DNA of 64,000 nt from Catellatospora sichuanensis (GCF_007483665.1 NZ_VIQO01000010.1:326846-390845), one strand, 5' to 3'. Shown: positions 11,255 through 19,814, counted from the stretch's first letter. A program made the numbers and translations. The notes: generated from the sequence alone by a model not told the origin.

Positions 11255-12475
11255 TCAGAGGCGGGGGAGGCGGCCCGCGTCGACGTGGTCGAGGACGGTG
11301 GCGGCGCCGCCGGTGGCGGCCGCGCCGTGGTCGAGGATGGACGCGACGACCTGCGCGCCGCCCTCCTCGGGGCCGATGCGGCGGGCGCGGAGTTCGGCCT
11401 CGACGGGTGGGAGCAGCCAGGGTGCGAGGGGCACGAAGTAGCCGCCGAGCACCACGACCTCGGGGTCGAGCAGGTTGGCCAGGATGGAGACGCCCTGGCC
11501 GAGGGCGCGGCCGACCTCCTCCAGCGCGTGCAGGGCCGCGGGGTCGTTGCTCCGCGCGCGGCGTACCACCTCGTCGACCTCGGGTTGCAGGTCGGTGATG
11601 TCGCCGTCGCCGGCCACCTCGGGCAGCACCCGCGCGATGATCGCGGTGATGCCCGCGATCGCCTCCAGGCAGCCGCGGCGGCCGCAGGCGCACGGCGGGC
11701 CCTGCGGGTCGATGGTGATGTGCCCGATCTCGCCGGGGAAGCCGCGATGGCCGCGCAGCGGCCGGCCGTCGCTGATGATGCCCGCGCCGATGCCGACCTC
11801 GCCGGTCAGGTAGATCAGGTTCTGCGAGCCGGCGAACGCGCCGTAGCGGGACTCGGCCAGCACCGCCAGGTTCGCGTCGTTGTCCACGGCGACCGGGAAG
11901 CCCGGCTCGCCGAGCGCGCGGTTGACGATGTCGCGCAGGTTGACGTCGCGCCAGCCCAGGTTGGGGGCCATGATGACGACGCCGTCGGGGGAGACCAGGC
12001 CGGGCACGCCGACGGTCAGCCCGAGCACCCGGCGGTCCTCCTTGAGCACCCGGTTCACCGCGCGCCGGCCTAGTGCCGCGATCGCGGTCGCGGCCTGCGC
12101 GGGGCTGGACGCGAGCCCGGCGAACGAGCGCCGCCAGGACAGCACCTGCTGCCCGGCCAGGTCGATGGCGACCGCGGTGAGGTAGTCGGCGTTAACCTCG
12201 ATCCCGATCGCGGCGTACGGCGAGCCGTCGAGCACGAGCATGGTCGCCGGGCGGCCGATCCGGTGCTCGGTGAGTCCGGTCTCGCGCAGCAGCCGACGTT
12301 CGATCAGGTCGGCGACGAGGCTGGACACGGTGGCTTTGTTGAGCCCGGTGGCGGCGGCGATCTCCGCGCGGGAGCATGGCGCGTGCCCGCGCACGTAGCG
12401 CAGCACGACAGCCAGGTTCGTGGCCCTGACATCGGCGAAGTCCGCCGGTTGAGGGCCGCGCTGCATGGTGATCAC
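11255..12475 (-). CDS. ROK-family transcriptional repressor (XylR-like)
   Basis: 406 residues. The N-terminal winged helix (about 18-75, SRAEIAAATGLNKATVSSLV) is followed by a ROK sugar-kinase-like domain with the zinc motif GHITIDPQGPPCACGRRGCL. A complete kinase active site is not obvious, as usual for ROK repressors. The GTG start has GGAGGG 7 bases upstream; a second ATG lies 9 bases further in. It is divergent from the ABC importer, with a ROK-type operator between them and a similar one between GH31 and GH42. I infer control of xylose or xyloglucan utilisation with xylose or a related sugar as effector. Confidence 0.9.
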   Translation of the reverse strand: MITMQRGPQPADFADVRATNLAVVLRYVRGHAPCSRAEIAAATGLNKATVSSLVADLIERRLLRETGLTEHRIGRPATMLVLDGSPYAAIGIEVNADYLTAVAIDLAGQQVLSWRRSFAGLASSPAQAATAIAALGRRAVNRVLKEDRRVLGLTVGVPGLVSPDGVVIMAPNLGWRDVNLRDIVNRALGEPGFPVAVDNDANLAVLAESRYGAFAGSQNLIYLTGEVGIGAGIISDGRPLRGHRGFPGEIGHITIDPQGPPCACGRRGCLEAIAGITAIIARVLPEVAGDGDITDLQPEVDEVVRRARSNDPAALHALEEVGRALGQGVSILANLLDPEVVVLGGYFVPLAPWLLPPVEAELRARRIGPEEGGAQVVASILDHGAAATGGAATVLDHVDAGRLPRL

Positions 12476-12557
12476 CGTCTGCCCTCCGGTGTGGCTGCAC
12501 TGGTCGCACCATCATGCCGTATGGAGCCGTCGGTGAGCATCGCCGTGGACCTAGGCA

Positions 12558-12571
12558 TGGGAACGCTCCCT
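12558..12571. promoter_or_regulatory. LacI/CebR-like box upstream of ABC importer
   Basis: TGGGAACGCTCCCT matches the CebR box at 12 of 14 positions. It lies between the divergent ROK gene and importer operon, close to the ROK-type operator. Confidence 0.5.
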
Positions 12572-12593
12572 TGTGGTCACCGTGAGCTTCGGC

Positions 12594-12622
12594 TAGTTTG
12601 TTTAGTCGGAAGACGAACTAAC
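12594..12622. promoter_or_regulatory. ROK-type operator between ROK gene and ABC importer
   Basis: An imperfect dyad opens with TAGTTTGTTTAG and closes with GACGAACTAAC. GTTTGTTT followed at a fixed distance by AACTAA is the pattern of XylR/ROK operators in actinobacteria, and it recurs at 23662-23688 in the other orientation. Confidence 0.68.
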
Positions 12623-12694
12623 TGTATCGCGCAATCGCTCCACAGACACCCCTTTCCCGATCCTGAGCTTGACAAATGACGAAGGGAGCACGCC

Positions 12695-14365
12695 GTGGAC
12701 AACCCCCTCGCGGGCGCGGCGGCGAACCGCCGATCGTTCCTGAGCCTGGTAGGCCTGGGCGCGATCGCCGTCGCAGGCAGTGGCGCACTCGCCGCCTGCG
12801 GTGAGAAGGCGGCGGACACGGGCACGACGCAGCAGCTCGACAAACTGCAGGCGGTCCTGCCCAAGTACCAGCCGCTGGAACTGGTGCAGCCGGACATCAA
12901 GGGCGTCTCGCCGGTCGCCAACGGCTTCACCAAGTACCCGTCCGCGCTGGTCGACGCGATCACCGAGAAGCCCGGCCGGGGCAGCACCATCACCACCATG
13001 ACCCCGTTCTGGGGCCAGGTGCCGGCCGGTCCGGGCCAGAACGCCTACCTCGACGCGATCAACGCGGAGCTGGGCTCCGTGGTCACCCCGGGCGTCCAGG
13101 ACGGCAACACCTACGCCGACAAGCTGAACGCGATCCTGCCCGCCCGGGACATCCCGGACGTGCTCTGCATCCCGGGCTGGGAGATCAGCAAGATCCCCAA
13201 CTTCTCGGAGGCCGCCAAGGCGCTGTTCGAGGACCTCACCGACCACCTCGCCGGGGACAAGGTCAAGCCGTACCAGATGCTGGCCAGCCTGCCGACCGGT
13301 GCCTGGGGCAACGCCGTCTGGAACGAGCGGCTGATGGCGGTGCCGTGGCCGACCGACGGCCCCTACCCGTGGGCGCTGTTCCACCGCAAGGACCTCGTGG
13401 ACGCCGCCGGCGTCGCGATCCCCAAGACCGCCGACGAGCTCTACGACTTCGGCAAGAAGATGACCAACCCCGGCAAGGGTGTGTGGGCGTTCAACGACAT
13501 CCAGGCCATGGTCGAGATGATCTTCCGGGTGCCGAACTCCAAGGACGGCTGGGGCTACAAGAACGGCAAGGTCCAGTTCAAGTACGAGACCGACGAGTTC
13601 AAGGCCGCGCTGGAGTTCCTGGCCAAGGTGTACAAGGACGGCCTGATCCACCCGGAGGTCGTGGCCAGCAAGGGCGCGGACGCGAAGCTGCTCTTCTCCG
13701 GTGGCAAGATCGCGATGATCCAGGACGGCGTGGGCGCCTGGCTCGGCATGCAGGCCGAGCAGCAGAAGGTCACCGCCGGCTTCAACATGCAGCCGGTGCC
13801 GTTCTTCGCCGCCGACGGTGGCGCGCCGCTGGTGTGGTCCGCGATCGACCCGGTCTTCTACACCTTCGTGAAGAAGGGCCTGGGCAAGGAGAAGACCGAG
13901 GAGATCCTGCGCGTCCTCAACTTCGTCGCCGCGCCGCTGGGCACCAAGGAGTTCGAGCTCATCGAGTACGGCGTCGAGGGCAAGCACTTCACCAAGGGCG
14001 CCGACGGCTGGCCGGCCGGCACCGACCTGCAGGGCAAGGAGAAGGCGGACCAGTTCCGCTTCCTGGCCGGCACCGCTCCCACGATCAAGTACGACGCACG
14101 GGTTCCCAACTACGTGACCGATCTGATCAACTGGGGGAACGCCGCGGTCAAGCACCTCGAGGTCGACCCGTGGCTGGGGATGAAGCTCGAGATGCCGGCG
14201 GAGTACGTGAAGGTCAAGCAGCCCACCGAGGACAAGTTCAAGGACATCGCCCGCGGGCGTCGTCCGCTGTCCGACCTGGATGCGGTGCTCAAGGAGTGGC
14301 GTGACGGGGGCGGCGAGGCCGGCCGTGCGCACATGGCGAAGGCGCTGAGCGACGCCGGCCGATGA
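12695..14365 (+). CDS. ABC importer extracellular solute-binding lipoprotein (LplA/YtcQ type)
   Basis: 556 residues. The N-terminus carries a twin-arginine motif (NRRSFLS) and a lipobox (GALAAC), so lipidated Cys35 should anchor the mature protein after Tat export. The rest is a large family-1 type sugar-binding protein; about 550 residues is typical for the LplA/YtcQ class that binds complex oligosaccharides. The GTG start has GGGAG 8 bases upstream. Two permease genes follow in the same operon. The context (ROK regulator, alpha-xylosidase, xylulokinase) suggests xyloglucan or xylo-oligosaccharides as ligand; this is inference. No ATPase gene is nearby, so a shared MsiK-like ATPase is probably used. 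Confidence 0.9.
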   Translation: MDNPLAGAAANRRSFLSLVGLGAIAVAGSGALAACGEKAADTGTTQQLDKLQAVLPKYQPLELVQPDIKGVSPVANGFTKYPSALVDAITEKPGRGSTITTMTPFWGQVPAGPGQNAYLDAINAELGSVVTPGVQDGNTYADKLNAILPARDIPDVLCIPGWEISKIPNFSEAAKALFEDLTDHLAGDKVKPYQMLASLPTGAWGNAVWNERLMAVPWPTDGPYPWALFHRKDLVDAAGVAIPKTADELYDFGKKMTNPGKGVWAFNDIQAMVEMIFRVPNSKDGWGYKNGKVQFKYETDEFKAALEFLAKVYKDGLIHPEVVASKGADAKLLFSGGKIAMIQDGVGAWLGMQAEQQKVTAGFNMQPVPFFAADGGAPLVWSAIDPVFYTFVKKGLGKEKTEEILRVLNFVAAPLGTKEFELIEYGVEGKHFTKGADGWPAGTDLQGKEKADQFRFLAGTAPTIKYDARVPNYVTDLINWGNAAVKHLEVDPWLGMKLEMPAEYVKVKQPTEDKFKDIARGRRPLSDLDAVLKEWRDGGGEAGRAHMAKALSDAGR

Positions 14366-14378
14366 ACAGGGAGTCGCT

Positions 14379-15455
14379 GTGAAAGGCACCACCGACGCCG
14401 GTGGGCAGTCGTCGGCGGTCCGTCTTCAGGACGGACCGCCGGGACAGCCCGCCGGCACAGTGGCCGGGTCTTCGGCGGCCCGGCCACTTCCCACGCCCGC
14501 GACCGGCGCGCCGACCGGCCGGCGGCGGGCCTCGTTCGCCGCGCGCTGGCGCAGGGACTGGCCGTTGCTGCTGATGGCCCTGCCCGCCGTGCTGCTGCTG
14601 CTGGTCTTCCACTACCTGCCCACGGTGGGCAACGTGGTGGCGTTCAAGGACTACGACCAGTGGTCGGGCGACACCGCGATCGAAGCGATCGTGAACAGCC
14701 CCTGGATCGGCTTCACCAACTTCGCGGAACTGTTCGCGGACTCCCAGTTCTGGGACGCGCTGCGCAACACCCTGCTCATCACCACGTTCCAGCTGGTGTT
14801 CTTCTTCCCGCTGCCGATCGCGCTGGCCATCCTGCTCAACAGCGTGGTGTCGAGCCGACTGCGCGGCTTCATCCAGACAGTGGTCTACCTGCCGCACTTC
14901 TTCAGCTGGGTGCTGGTCGTCACGTTCTTCCTGCAGATGCTCGGCGGCTCGGGCCTGCTGGCCCAGGTGCTGCGGGACAACGGGCTCGAACCGTGGAACA
15001 TCATGACCAATTCGGACACCTTCATTCTGCTGGTGAGCTCGGAGTCGCTGTGGAAGGACGTCGGCTGGGGCACCATCATCTTCCTCGCCGCGCTGACCGC
15101 GATCGACCAGAACCTGTACGAGGCGGCCGCCTCCGACGGAGCCAACCGGTGGCGGCGGCTGTGGCACGTCACCCTGCCCGGCCTGCGCCCGGTCGTGGTA
15201 CTGCTGCTCATCCTGCAACTGGGCAACGCGCTGTCGGTCGGCTTCGAACAGTTCATCCTGCAGCGTGACGCGGTCGGCCGACAGGCCGCCGAGGTGCTCG
15301 ACACCTACGTCTACTACCTCGGCCTGCTCACCCAGGACTACGGGGTCGGCGCGGCGGCCGGGCTGTTCAAGGCCGTGATCGGCCTGATCCTGATCCTGGT
15401 CGCGAACCGGGTGGCCCGCCGCTTCGGCGAGGAGGGGGTGTTCGTCCGCTCATGA
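14379..15455 (+). CDS. ABC importer permease (LplB type)
   Basis: 358 residues. A Pro/Ala-rich cytoplasmic leader of about 55 residues precedes six predicted membrane helices starting at WPLLLMALPAVLLLLVFHYL. The EAA loop that docks the ATPase is EAAASDGANRWRRLWHVTLP. The GTG start lies 13 bases after the lipoprotein gene, with AGGGAG 6 bases upstream. The stop codon is part of the junction element at 15452-15525. Confidence 0.93.
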   Translation: MKGTTDAGGQSSAVRLQDGPPGQPAGTVAGSSAARPLPTPATGAPTGRRRASFAARWRRDWPLLLMALPAVLLLLVFHYLPTVGNVVAFKDYDQWSGDTAIEAIVNSPWIGFTNFAELFADSQFWDALRNTLLITTFQLVFFFPLPIALAILLNSVVSSRLRGFIQTVVYLPHFFSWVLVVTFFLQMLGGSGLLAQVLRDNGLEPWNIMTNSDTFILLVSSESLWKDVGWGTIIFLAALTAIDQNLYEAAASDGANRWRRLWHVTLPGLRPVVVLLLILQLGNALSVGFEQFILQRDAVGRQAAEVLDTYVYYLGLLTQDYGVGAAAGLFKAVIGLILILVANRVARRFGEEGVFVRS

Positions 15456-15525
15456 GCGAACGCAGCGAGCGAATCGTTCGGTCTGGCACCCATGCCGCCG
15501 ACGAGCGCAGCGAGGAGAAGGCATG
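15452..15525 (+). repeat. Gene-junction element copy B
   Basis: 74 bases. It starts with ATGAGCGAACGCAGCGAGCG, whose TGA ends the first permease gene. It finishes with GACGAGCGCAGCGAGGAG, AAGGC and the ATG of the second permease. It therefore carries the stop of one gene and the ribosome binding site and start of the next. Confidence 0.87.
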
Positions 15526-16455
15526 ACCACCGTGACCCCTGCCATGCGCGCCCGCCGTCGGCGCGCCCAGCGGCCGCCCTGGGAGGAGCCCCCCACGGTT
15601 CCCGGGCGGCTCGGCAAGGGCCTGCTGCTGACCGCGGTGGTGCTGGCGGTGCTGATCCCGATGTGGTCGGTGATCGTGACCAGCTTCTCGTCGAAGCAGG
15701 CGATCGCCGACGCGGGCGGCATGGTCTTCCTGCCGCGCGACTTCGACATCTCCGCATACGTGCTGATCTTCACCCGGGGCGAGGTGTCGTCGGCGATCTG
15801 GAACAGCGTGTTCGTCACCGTCGTAGGCACCACGCTCAGCCTGGTCTGCACCGTGCTCGCCGCGTACGGCCTGTCCCGCCCCGGCAGCCTCTGGCACCGC
15901 CCCTTGCTGATGTTCTTCCTGATCACGTTCCTGATCGGGCCCGGACTGGTGCCCACCTACGTGGTGGTGACCAGCCTCGGGCTCAAGGACTCGCACTGGG
16001 CGCTGATCCTGCCCGCCGCGGTCAACGCGTTCAACCTGATGGTGGTACGCCAGTTCTTCATGGGCATCCCCGCGGAACTGCTCGACAGCGCCCGCATCGA
16101 CGGCGCGGGCGAGTGGACCATCCTCGCCCGGATCGTGCTGCCGCTGTCCAAGGCCGTCGTGGCCGTGGTGGGCCTGTTCTACGCGGTCGGCTACTGGAAC
16201 ATCTACTTCAACGCGGTCCTCTACCTCAACGACGCCGAGGACCGAGTGGTGCAGCAGGTGTTGCAGGCGTACATCATCGCCGGCCAGAGCCCCGCAGGCA
16301 TCGGCTCCCCGCCCGCCCTGGGCTTCAACGCCCCACCCAGCCTCGCCGTCAAAATGGCCGTCGTCGTCGTGGTCCTCATCCCCGTGGTCGCCGTCTACCC
16401 CTTCATCCAGCGCCACTTCACCAAGGGCGTCATCACTGGCGCCCTCAAAGGCTGA
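15523..16455 (+). CDS. ABC importer permease (LplC/AraQ type)
   Basis: 310 residues, six membrane helices. The first is at about residues 28-50 and the last (VVVVVLIPVVAVYPFI) is near the C-terminus. The EAA-type loop is LLDSARIDGAGEWTILARIV. The C-terminus FTKGVITGALKG is characteristic of the second permease of carbohydrate uptake type 1 systems. The ATG start and GAGGAG ribosome binding site come from the junction element. A hairpin immediately follows the stop. Confidence 0.93.
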   Translation: MTTVTPAMRARRRRAQRPPWEEPPTVPGRLGKGLLLTAVVLAVLIPMWSVIVTSFSSKQAIADAGGMVFLPRDFDISAYVLIFTRGEVSSAIWNSVFVTVVGTTLSLVCTVLAAYGLSRPGSLWHRPLLMFFLITFLIGPGLVPTYVVVTSLGLKDSHWALILPAAVNAFNLMVVRQFFMGIPAELLDSARIDGAGEWTILARIVLPLSKAVVAVVGLFYAVGYWNIYFNAVLYLNDAEDRVVQQVLQAYIIAGQSPAGIGSPPALGFNAPPSLAVKMAVVVVVLIPVVAVYPFIQRHFTKGVITGALKG

Positions 16456-16486
16456 TCGCCGCGGCCCTCCCTTCGCCGCGGCGATC
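16454..16486 (+). terminator. Terminator after importer operon
   Basis: Eleven-base perfect arms (GATCGCCGCGG and complement, 16454-16464 and 16476-16486) overlap the permease stop codon and are followed by a C-rich tract. Confidence 0.7.
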
Positions 16487-16487
16487 T

Positions 16488-16520
16488 CCACCCCACCCCA
16501 CCCCCACCCCACCCCCCACC
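16488..16520 (-). other. Potential G-quadruplex on the minus strand
   Basis: The plus strand is an unbroken run of C blocks (sizes 2, 4, 4, 5, 4, 6, 2) separated by single A bases. The minus strand therefore has five G-runs of 4-6 with single-T loops, one of the most stable G-quadruplex arrangements. It lies between convergent genes, beyond the hairpin that follows the hydrolase gene. Confidence 0.75.
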
Positions 16521-16521
16521 G

Positions 16522-16596
16522 CGACGATCTTGCGCGAACTGTGGGTACGACACGCCCTTATGGGGCGAACCCGCAGCGGTTCGCGCAAGATCGTCG
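16522..16596. terminator. Long two-stage hairpin between convergent genes
   Basis: Eighteen-base perfect arms (16522-16539 and 16579-16596, CGACGATCTTGCGCGAAC and complement) enclose a loop with its own stems (CTGTGGGT/ACCCGCAG and GCCC/GGGC). It is 18 bases from the hydrolase stop. Confidence 0.7.
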
Positions 16597-16614
16597 TGAT
16601 CTTGCCGGTGTGGG

Positions 16615-17379
16615 TCAGGTGAGGAACGAGACGATGGCGGCGGCGAATTCGGGGTTGCGGACCACGGTGAGGTGGTCGCCCGACAGGACCTTCCAGCGGG
16701 CGTCGGGCAGGGCGGCGGCGAGTACCTCCGGGCGGGTCGCCAGCCAGTCGTCCGTGCCGGCCAGAACGAGGGCGGGGATCGTGATCCGGTCGAGGGCGAT
16801 CGGGGTACGGTGGCCGGCCTGCGCCTGAGCGGCGAGCGCCTGGCGGTCCGCGCCGGAAGCGTCGGCGAACAGGCGGAATCCCATCACTCGCTCGTCGGTG
16901 ATGATGCGCGGGTCGTCGGCGAGCAGGCCGTCGATCAGCGCCCGACCCGGCAGCGCGGCGCGGTCCACACCGCCCTGCTCGACCGCGCCCGCGCCGATGC
17001 CGCCGGTCACCAGCCGCCGGATGCGGTGGTCGGTGGCGGCGGTGAGCAGGGCGACGACGCCGCCCATGGAGTAGCCGACCAGGTCCACCCGGTCCAGCCC
17101 CAGCACGTCGAAGAGCGTGGCGAGGTCGCGGGCCATTTTGTCCTCGCCGTAGCGCGCGGGGTCGTGCGGCTTCTCGGACGCGCCGTGGCCGCGGGCGTCG
17201 ACGGCGACGACTCGCCGGCCTGCGGCGACGAGGGCGTCGACGATGCCGGGCGCGTGCCAGTTGGCCGCCGCCGACGTGCTGAACCCGTGGTGCAGCACGA
17301 CGGGTGGCAGGTCGCCGCCGGGCTCGCCCCAGGAATAGTGGGCCAGGATGGTGCCGTCGAAGGACGTGAAGGTCTGCAT
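16615..17379 (-). CDS. Alpha/beta-fold hydrolase
   Basis: 254 residues, cytoplasmic. The oxyanion motif is HHGFSTSAAANWH, the nucleophile elbow GYSMGG, the acid residue is probably the Asp in LAGTDDWLA, and the catalytic His is in SGDHLTVV. VDARGHGASEKP is typical of the haloperoxidase/esterase-like branch. The substrate cannot be predicted. The ATG start at 17379 has no obvious alternative. It is convergent with the importer operon and followed by a long hairpin. Confidence 0.88.
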   Translation of the reverse strand: MQTFTSFDGTILAHYSWGEPGGDLPPVVLHHGFSTSAAANWHAPGIVDALVAAGRRVVAVDARGHGASEKPHDPARYGEDKMARDLATLFDVLGLDRVDLVGYSMGGVVALLTAATDHRIRRLVTGGIGAGAVEQGGVDRAALPGRALIDGLLADDPRIITDERVMGFRLFADASGADRQALAAQAQAGHRTPIALDRITIPALVLAGTDDWLATRPEVLAAALPDARWKVLSGDHLTVVRNPEFAAAIVSFLT

Positions 17380-17552
17380 GCGGATCTCCGATCAGGTCAG
17401 GGACGACGCGCCCGCGCCCGAGCGGCACGCCGCCCAGGGTTGCGTGCGGCCGGCGGCGCTGTGTCCAGTCTCCGGAGCCGCGGGCAGGCAGGCATCGGTG
17501 GTTTCACCGGTCCGTCCGGACGCGCCGCGTCGCGCCACCGGGTGGTGGCCGC

Positions 17553-18788
17553 TCAGGTGGCCGCGGGCTCGGCGGCGTCGGCGCGTACCCCCGGCGGTCG
17601 CCCGGATCCGGCGGGGACGGCGGCCGCGAACGGGCGGGTCAGCGCGGGAGTCAGCGCGAGGGTGACCAGGACCGAGGCGGCGGCCAGTACGGTCATCGCG
17701 GTGCCCGGCCCGGTGTGCTGGGCGACGAGGCCCGCGACGGTCGCGCCGACCGCCTGCATGGTGAGCATTCCCGAGCTGTGCAGCCCGAGCGCGTGGCCGC
17801 GCATGGACTCCGGGGTGAGCGCCAGCAGCCGCTCCTGCAGCAGCAGTCCCGCGCCGAAGCCGCCTGAGGCCAGCACCACGGCGACGACGGCCACCGGCAG
17901 CGCCGGGGTGAGCGCGAAGACCAGATAGGGCAGGGCCAGCAGCAGGCGCAACGGCGTGACGAAGGCCGCCCGGCGCCGTGCGGGCAGGAACCGGCCCGCG
18001 GTCATGTCCCCCGCCAGCATGCCGAGCGCCCCGGCGACGAACAGCACGCCGGCGGCGTCGGGGGCGTACGGGACGAACAGCGCCTCGCAGCCGACGATGA
18101 GCCCGTTGGGCACCCACAGCGACAGGTAGACCGCACGCCGCGGCCGGGACGACCACAGCGTCGCGTTGCTGCGCCACGTCTGCCGCACCGAGGGGCGACC
18201 GGCGGCGCGCGGCGCGCGGCGGGTCAGCCCGAAGCGCAGGCAGAGCGCGGCCGTCCCATGCAGCGCCGCGCTGCCCAGCAGCGCCAGCCGGGGGGAGATG
18301 CCGGTCGCGACGAGCACACCGCCCAGCGCGAAGCCGGTGATCTGCATGACGCCGACGGACATGTTCATCACCGATCGTCCCAGCAGGTAGCCGCCCTCCG
18401 GCAGGATCTCACCGAGCAGGCCCCAGCGGATCCCGCCCGTCACCGAGCTGACCAGCCCCTGGCACAGCAGCACGGCGAGCATGGCCGCGATCGGCATGCC
18501 GGGTGCGGCCAGCGCCAGGGATCCGGCGCAGAACAGCAGGGCGGCGCCGGCCAGCGCGATCCGCGGCGGCACCCGGTCGGCTGCCGACAGCAGCGTCATC
18601 GCACCGACGACCTGCATGAACGACGCACCGAACATGGCGATCGCGGACAGCAGCGGCGAGCCCGTCCGGGTGTAGACGAGCGTGCCCAGGGCCAGCCCGC
18701 TGAGCGTGCCTGCGGCGACCTGGATCGACATCGCGGCGAACAGCGGGCGGAACTCGGGTACGCGGAACAGTTCACGGTAGGTCTGCAC
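17553..18788 (-). CDS. Major facilitator superfamily transporter
   Basis: 411 residues with about 12 hydrophobic segments, from FRPLFAAMSIQVAAGTLSGL to TAMTVLAAASVLVTLAL. It resembles drug-efflux or unknown-substrate MFS permeases with many short loops. It is divergent from the ArsR-type regulator gene, with a 20-bp inverted repeat between them, so that regulator probably represses it. The GTG at 18788 (VQTYRELFRVPEF) fits the usual N-terminus of the family; a GTG at 18815 would add 9 residues. Neither has a convincing ribosome binding site. The C-terminal 25 residues are a Pro/Ala-rich tail. Confidence 0.85.
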   Translation of the reverse strand: MQTYRELFRVPEFRPLFAAMSIQVAAGTLSGLALGTLVYTRTGSPLLSAIAMFGASFMQVVGAMTLLSAADRVPPRIALAGAALLFCAGSLALAAPGMPIAAMLAVLLCQGLVSSVTGGIRWGLLGEILPEGGYLLGRSVMNMSVGVMQITGFALGGVLVATGISPRLALLGSAALHGTAALCLRFGLTRRAPRAAGRPSVRQTWRSNATLWSSRPRRAVYLSLWVPNGLIVGCEALFVPYAPDAAGVLFVAGALGMLAGDMTAGRFLPARRRAAFVTPLRLLLALPYLVFALTPALPVAVVAVVLASGGFGAGLLLQERLLALTPESMRGHALGLHSSGMLTMQAVGATVAGLVAQHTGPGTAMTVLAAASVLVTLALTPALTRPFAAAVPAGSGRPPGVRADAAEPAAT

Positions 18789-18825
18789 GCGGGAAGTCTC
18801 GGCCGGGGAGATCACCGGAGCTACA

Positions 18826-18845
18826 GTTTCGCATGGAGGCGAAAC
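18826..18845. promoter_or_regulatory. Inverted-repeat operator overlapping the ArsR-type gene's ribosome binding site
   Basis: GTTTCGC and GCGAAAC (18826-18832 and 18839-18845) are perfect arms around ATGGAG. The GGAGG ribosome binding site lies in the spacer and right arm, directly before the ATG at 18846, between divergent genes. Confidence 0.72.
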
Positions 18846-19814
18846 ATGGGGCTCTGGCAGATCGACGCGGACGTTCTCGCGACCAGCAGGTTCGCCGTGT
18901 CCGGACTGGTCGAGGCGCTGGCCTGCCTGAGTCTTCTGGAGTACGACAGCCCGCCGCCGGGACAGGAGCCGTGGTTCCGGGAGCACCGCGCGGCCTACCA
19001 GCGCATGATGGCCGCCGACTCGCTGCGACGGCCGCTGGTGCGTACGGCACTGCGCCCGAGGTCCATCGCCGACTTCGTCTGCCGCCCGCCGGTGCCGCAG
19101 GACCGAGGGTTCGCCGACGAGCTCGCCCGGCTGCGGCAGACCCCGGTGGCGGAGGCGCTCGCCGACCTGCGGGCGGGCGGCCCGATCCGGTCCGAACTCG
19201 ACACACCCGACCTGGTGGAGCGCACCGCCGATATCCTGGAGTGGGTGTGGACGCACACCGTCGAGCCGACCTGGGCGAAGCGCCGCCTGCTGTTCGAGGC
19301 CGACATCATCGCCCGTACCCAGCAGCTGAGCACGGGTGGCTGGGCGGCGGCGCTCGACGGGTTGCGGCCGGGCCTGCGCTGGCTCGGCGGGGGCCGCCTG
19401 CAGATCAACGTGTACGACAATCCGCCGCGCGTGCTGACCGACGCGCAGCTCAGCTTCATCCCGAGCAGCGCTCGCCGGGGTTGGGTGTGCTGGCTGCTGC
19501 CCAGCCGGTACGCCGTCGTCTACCCGTGTGCGGGGCGGCTGGCGGCACCGGCCCCCGACGCCTCGCCGGCGGCGCTGGACCGGCTGCTCGGACCCGGGCG
19601 CGCCGCGATCCTGTGCCACCTGGACGCGCCGCTGAGCACCACCCAGCTGGTCGCCGTCACGGGTGCGGTGCTGGGTTCCGTGGGCCGTCACCTGAAGGTG
19701 CTACTGGACGCGCAGCTCGTACGCCGCCGCCGGGCGGGCCGCTCGGTGCTCTACTACCGCACCGAGGCCGGCGATCAGCTCGTGCGGCTCAATCGCAGTC
19801 CGCAGGAAGGTTAA
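18846..19814 (+). CDS. ArsR-family winged-helix regulator with N-terminal DUF5937-like region
   Basis: 322 residues. The long N-terminal part (about 1-240) resembles DUF5937 proteins (MGLWQIDADVLATSRFAVSG at the start). The DNA-binding domain is at the C-terminus (STTQLVAVTGAVLGSVGRHL, then RAGRSVLYYRT). GGAGG is 6 bases before the ATG. No metal-binding ELCVCDL motif is present, so metal sensing is unlikely. It is divergent from the MFS gene; autoregulation and repression of the transporter through the inverted repeat are inferred. Confidence 0.86.
   Translation: MGLWQIDADVLATSRFAVSGLVEALACLSLLEYDSPPPGQEPWFREHRAAYQRMMAADSLRRPLVRTALRPRSIADFVCRPPVPQDRGFADELARLRQTPVAEALADLRAGGPIRSELDTPDLVERTADILEWVWTHTVEPTWAKRRLLFEADIIARTQQLSTGGWAAALDGLRPGLRWLGGGRLQINVYDNPPRVLTDAQLSFIPSSARRGWVCWLLPSRYAVVYPCAGRLAAPAPDASPAALDRLLGPGRAAILCHLDAPLSTTQLVAVTGAVLGSVGRHLKVLLDAQLVRRRRAGRSVLYYRTEAGDQLVRLNRSPQEG

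Noticed and set aside
12695..16455. Complete ABC transporter including ATPase
   Set aside because: Only binding protein and two permeases are encoded; no Walker A/B protein is present in the window.
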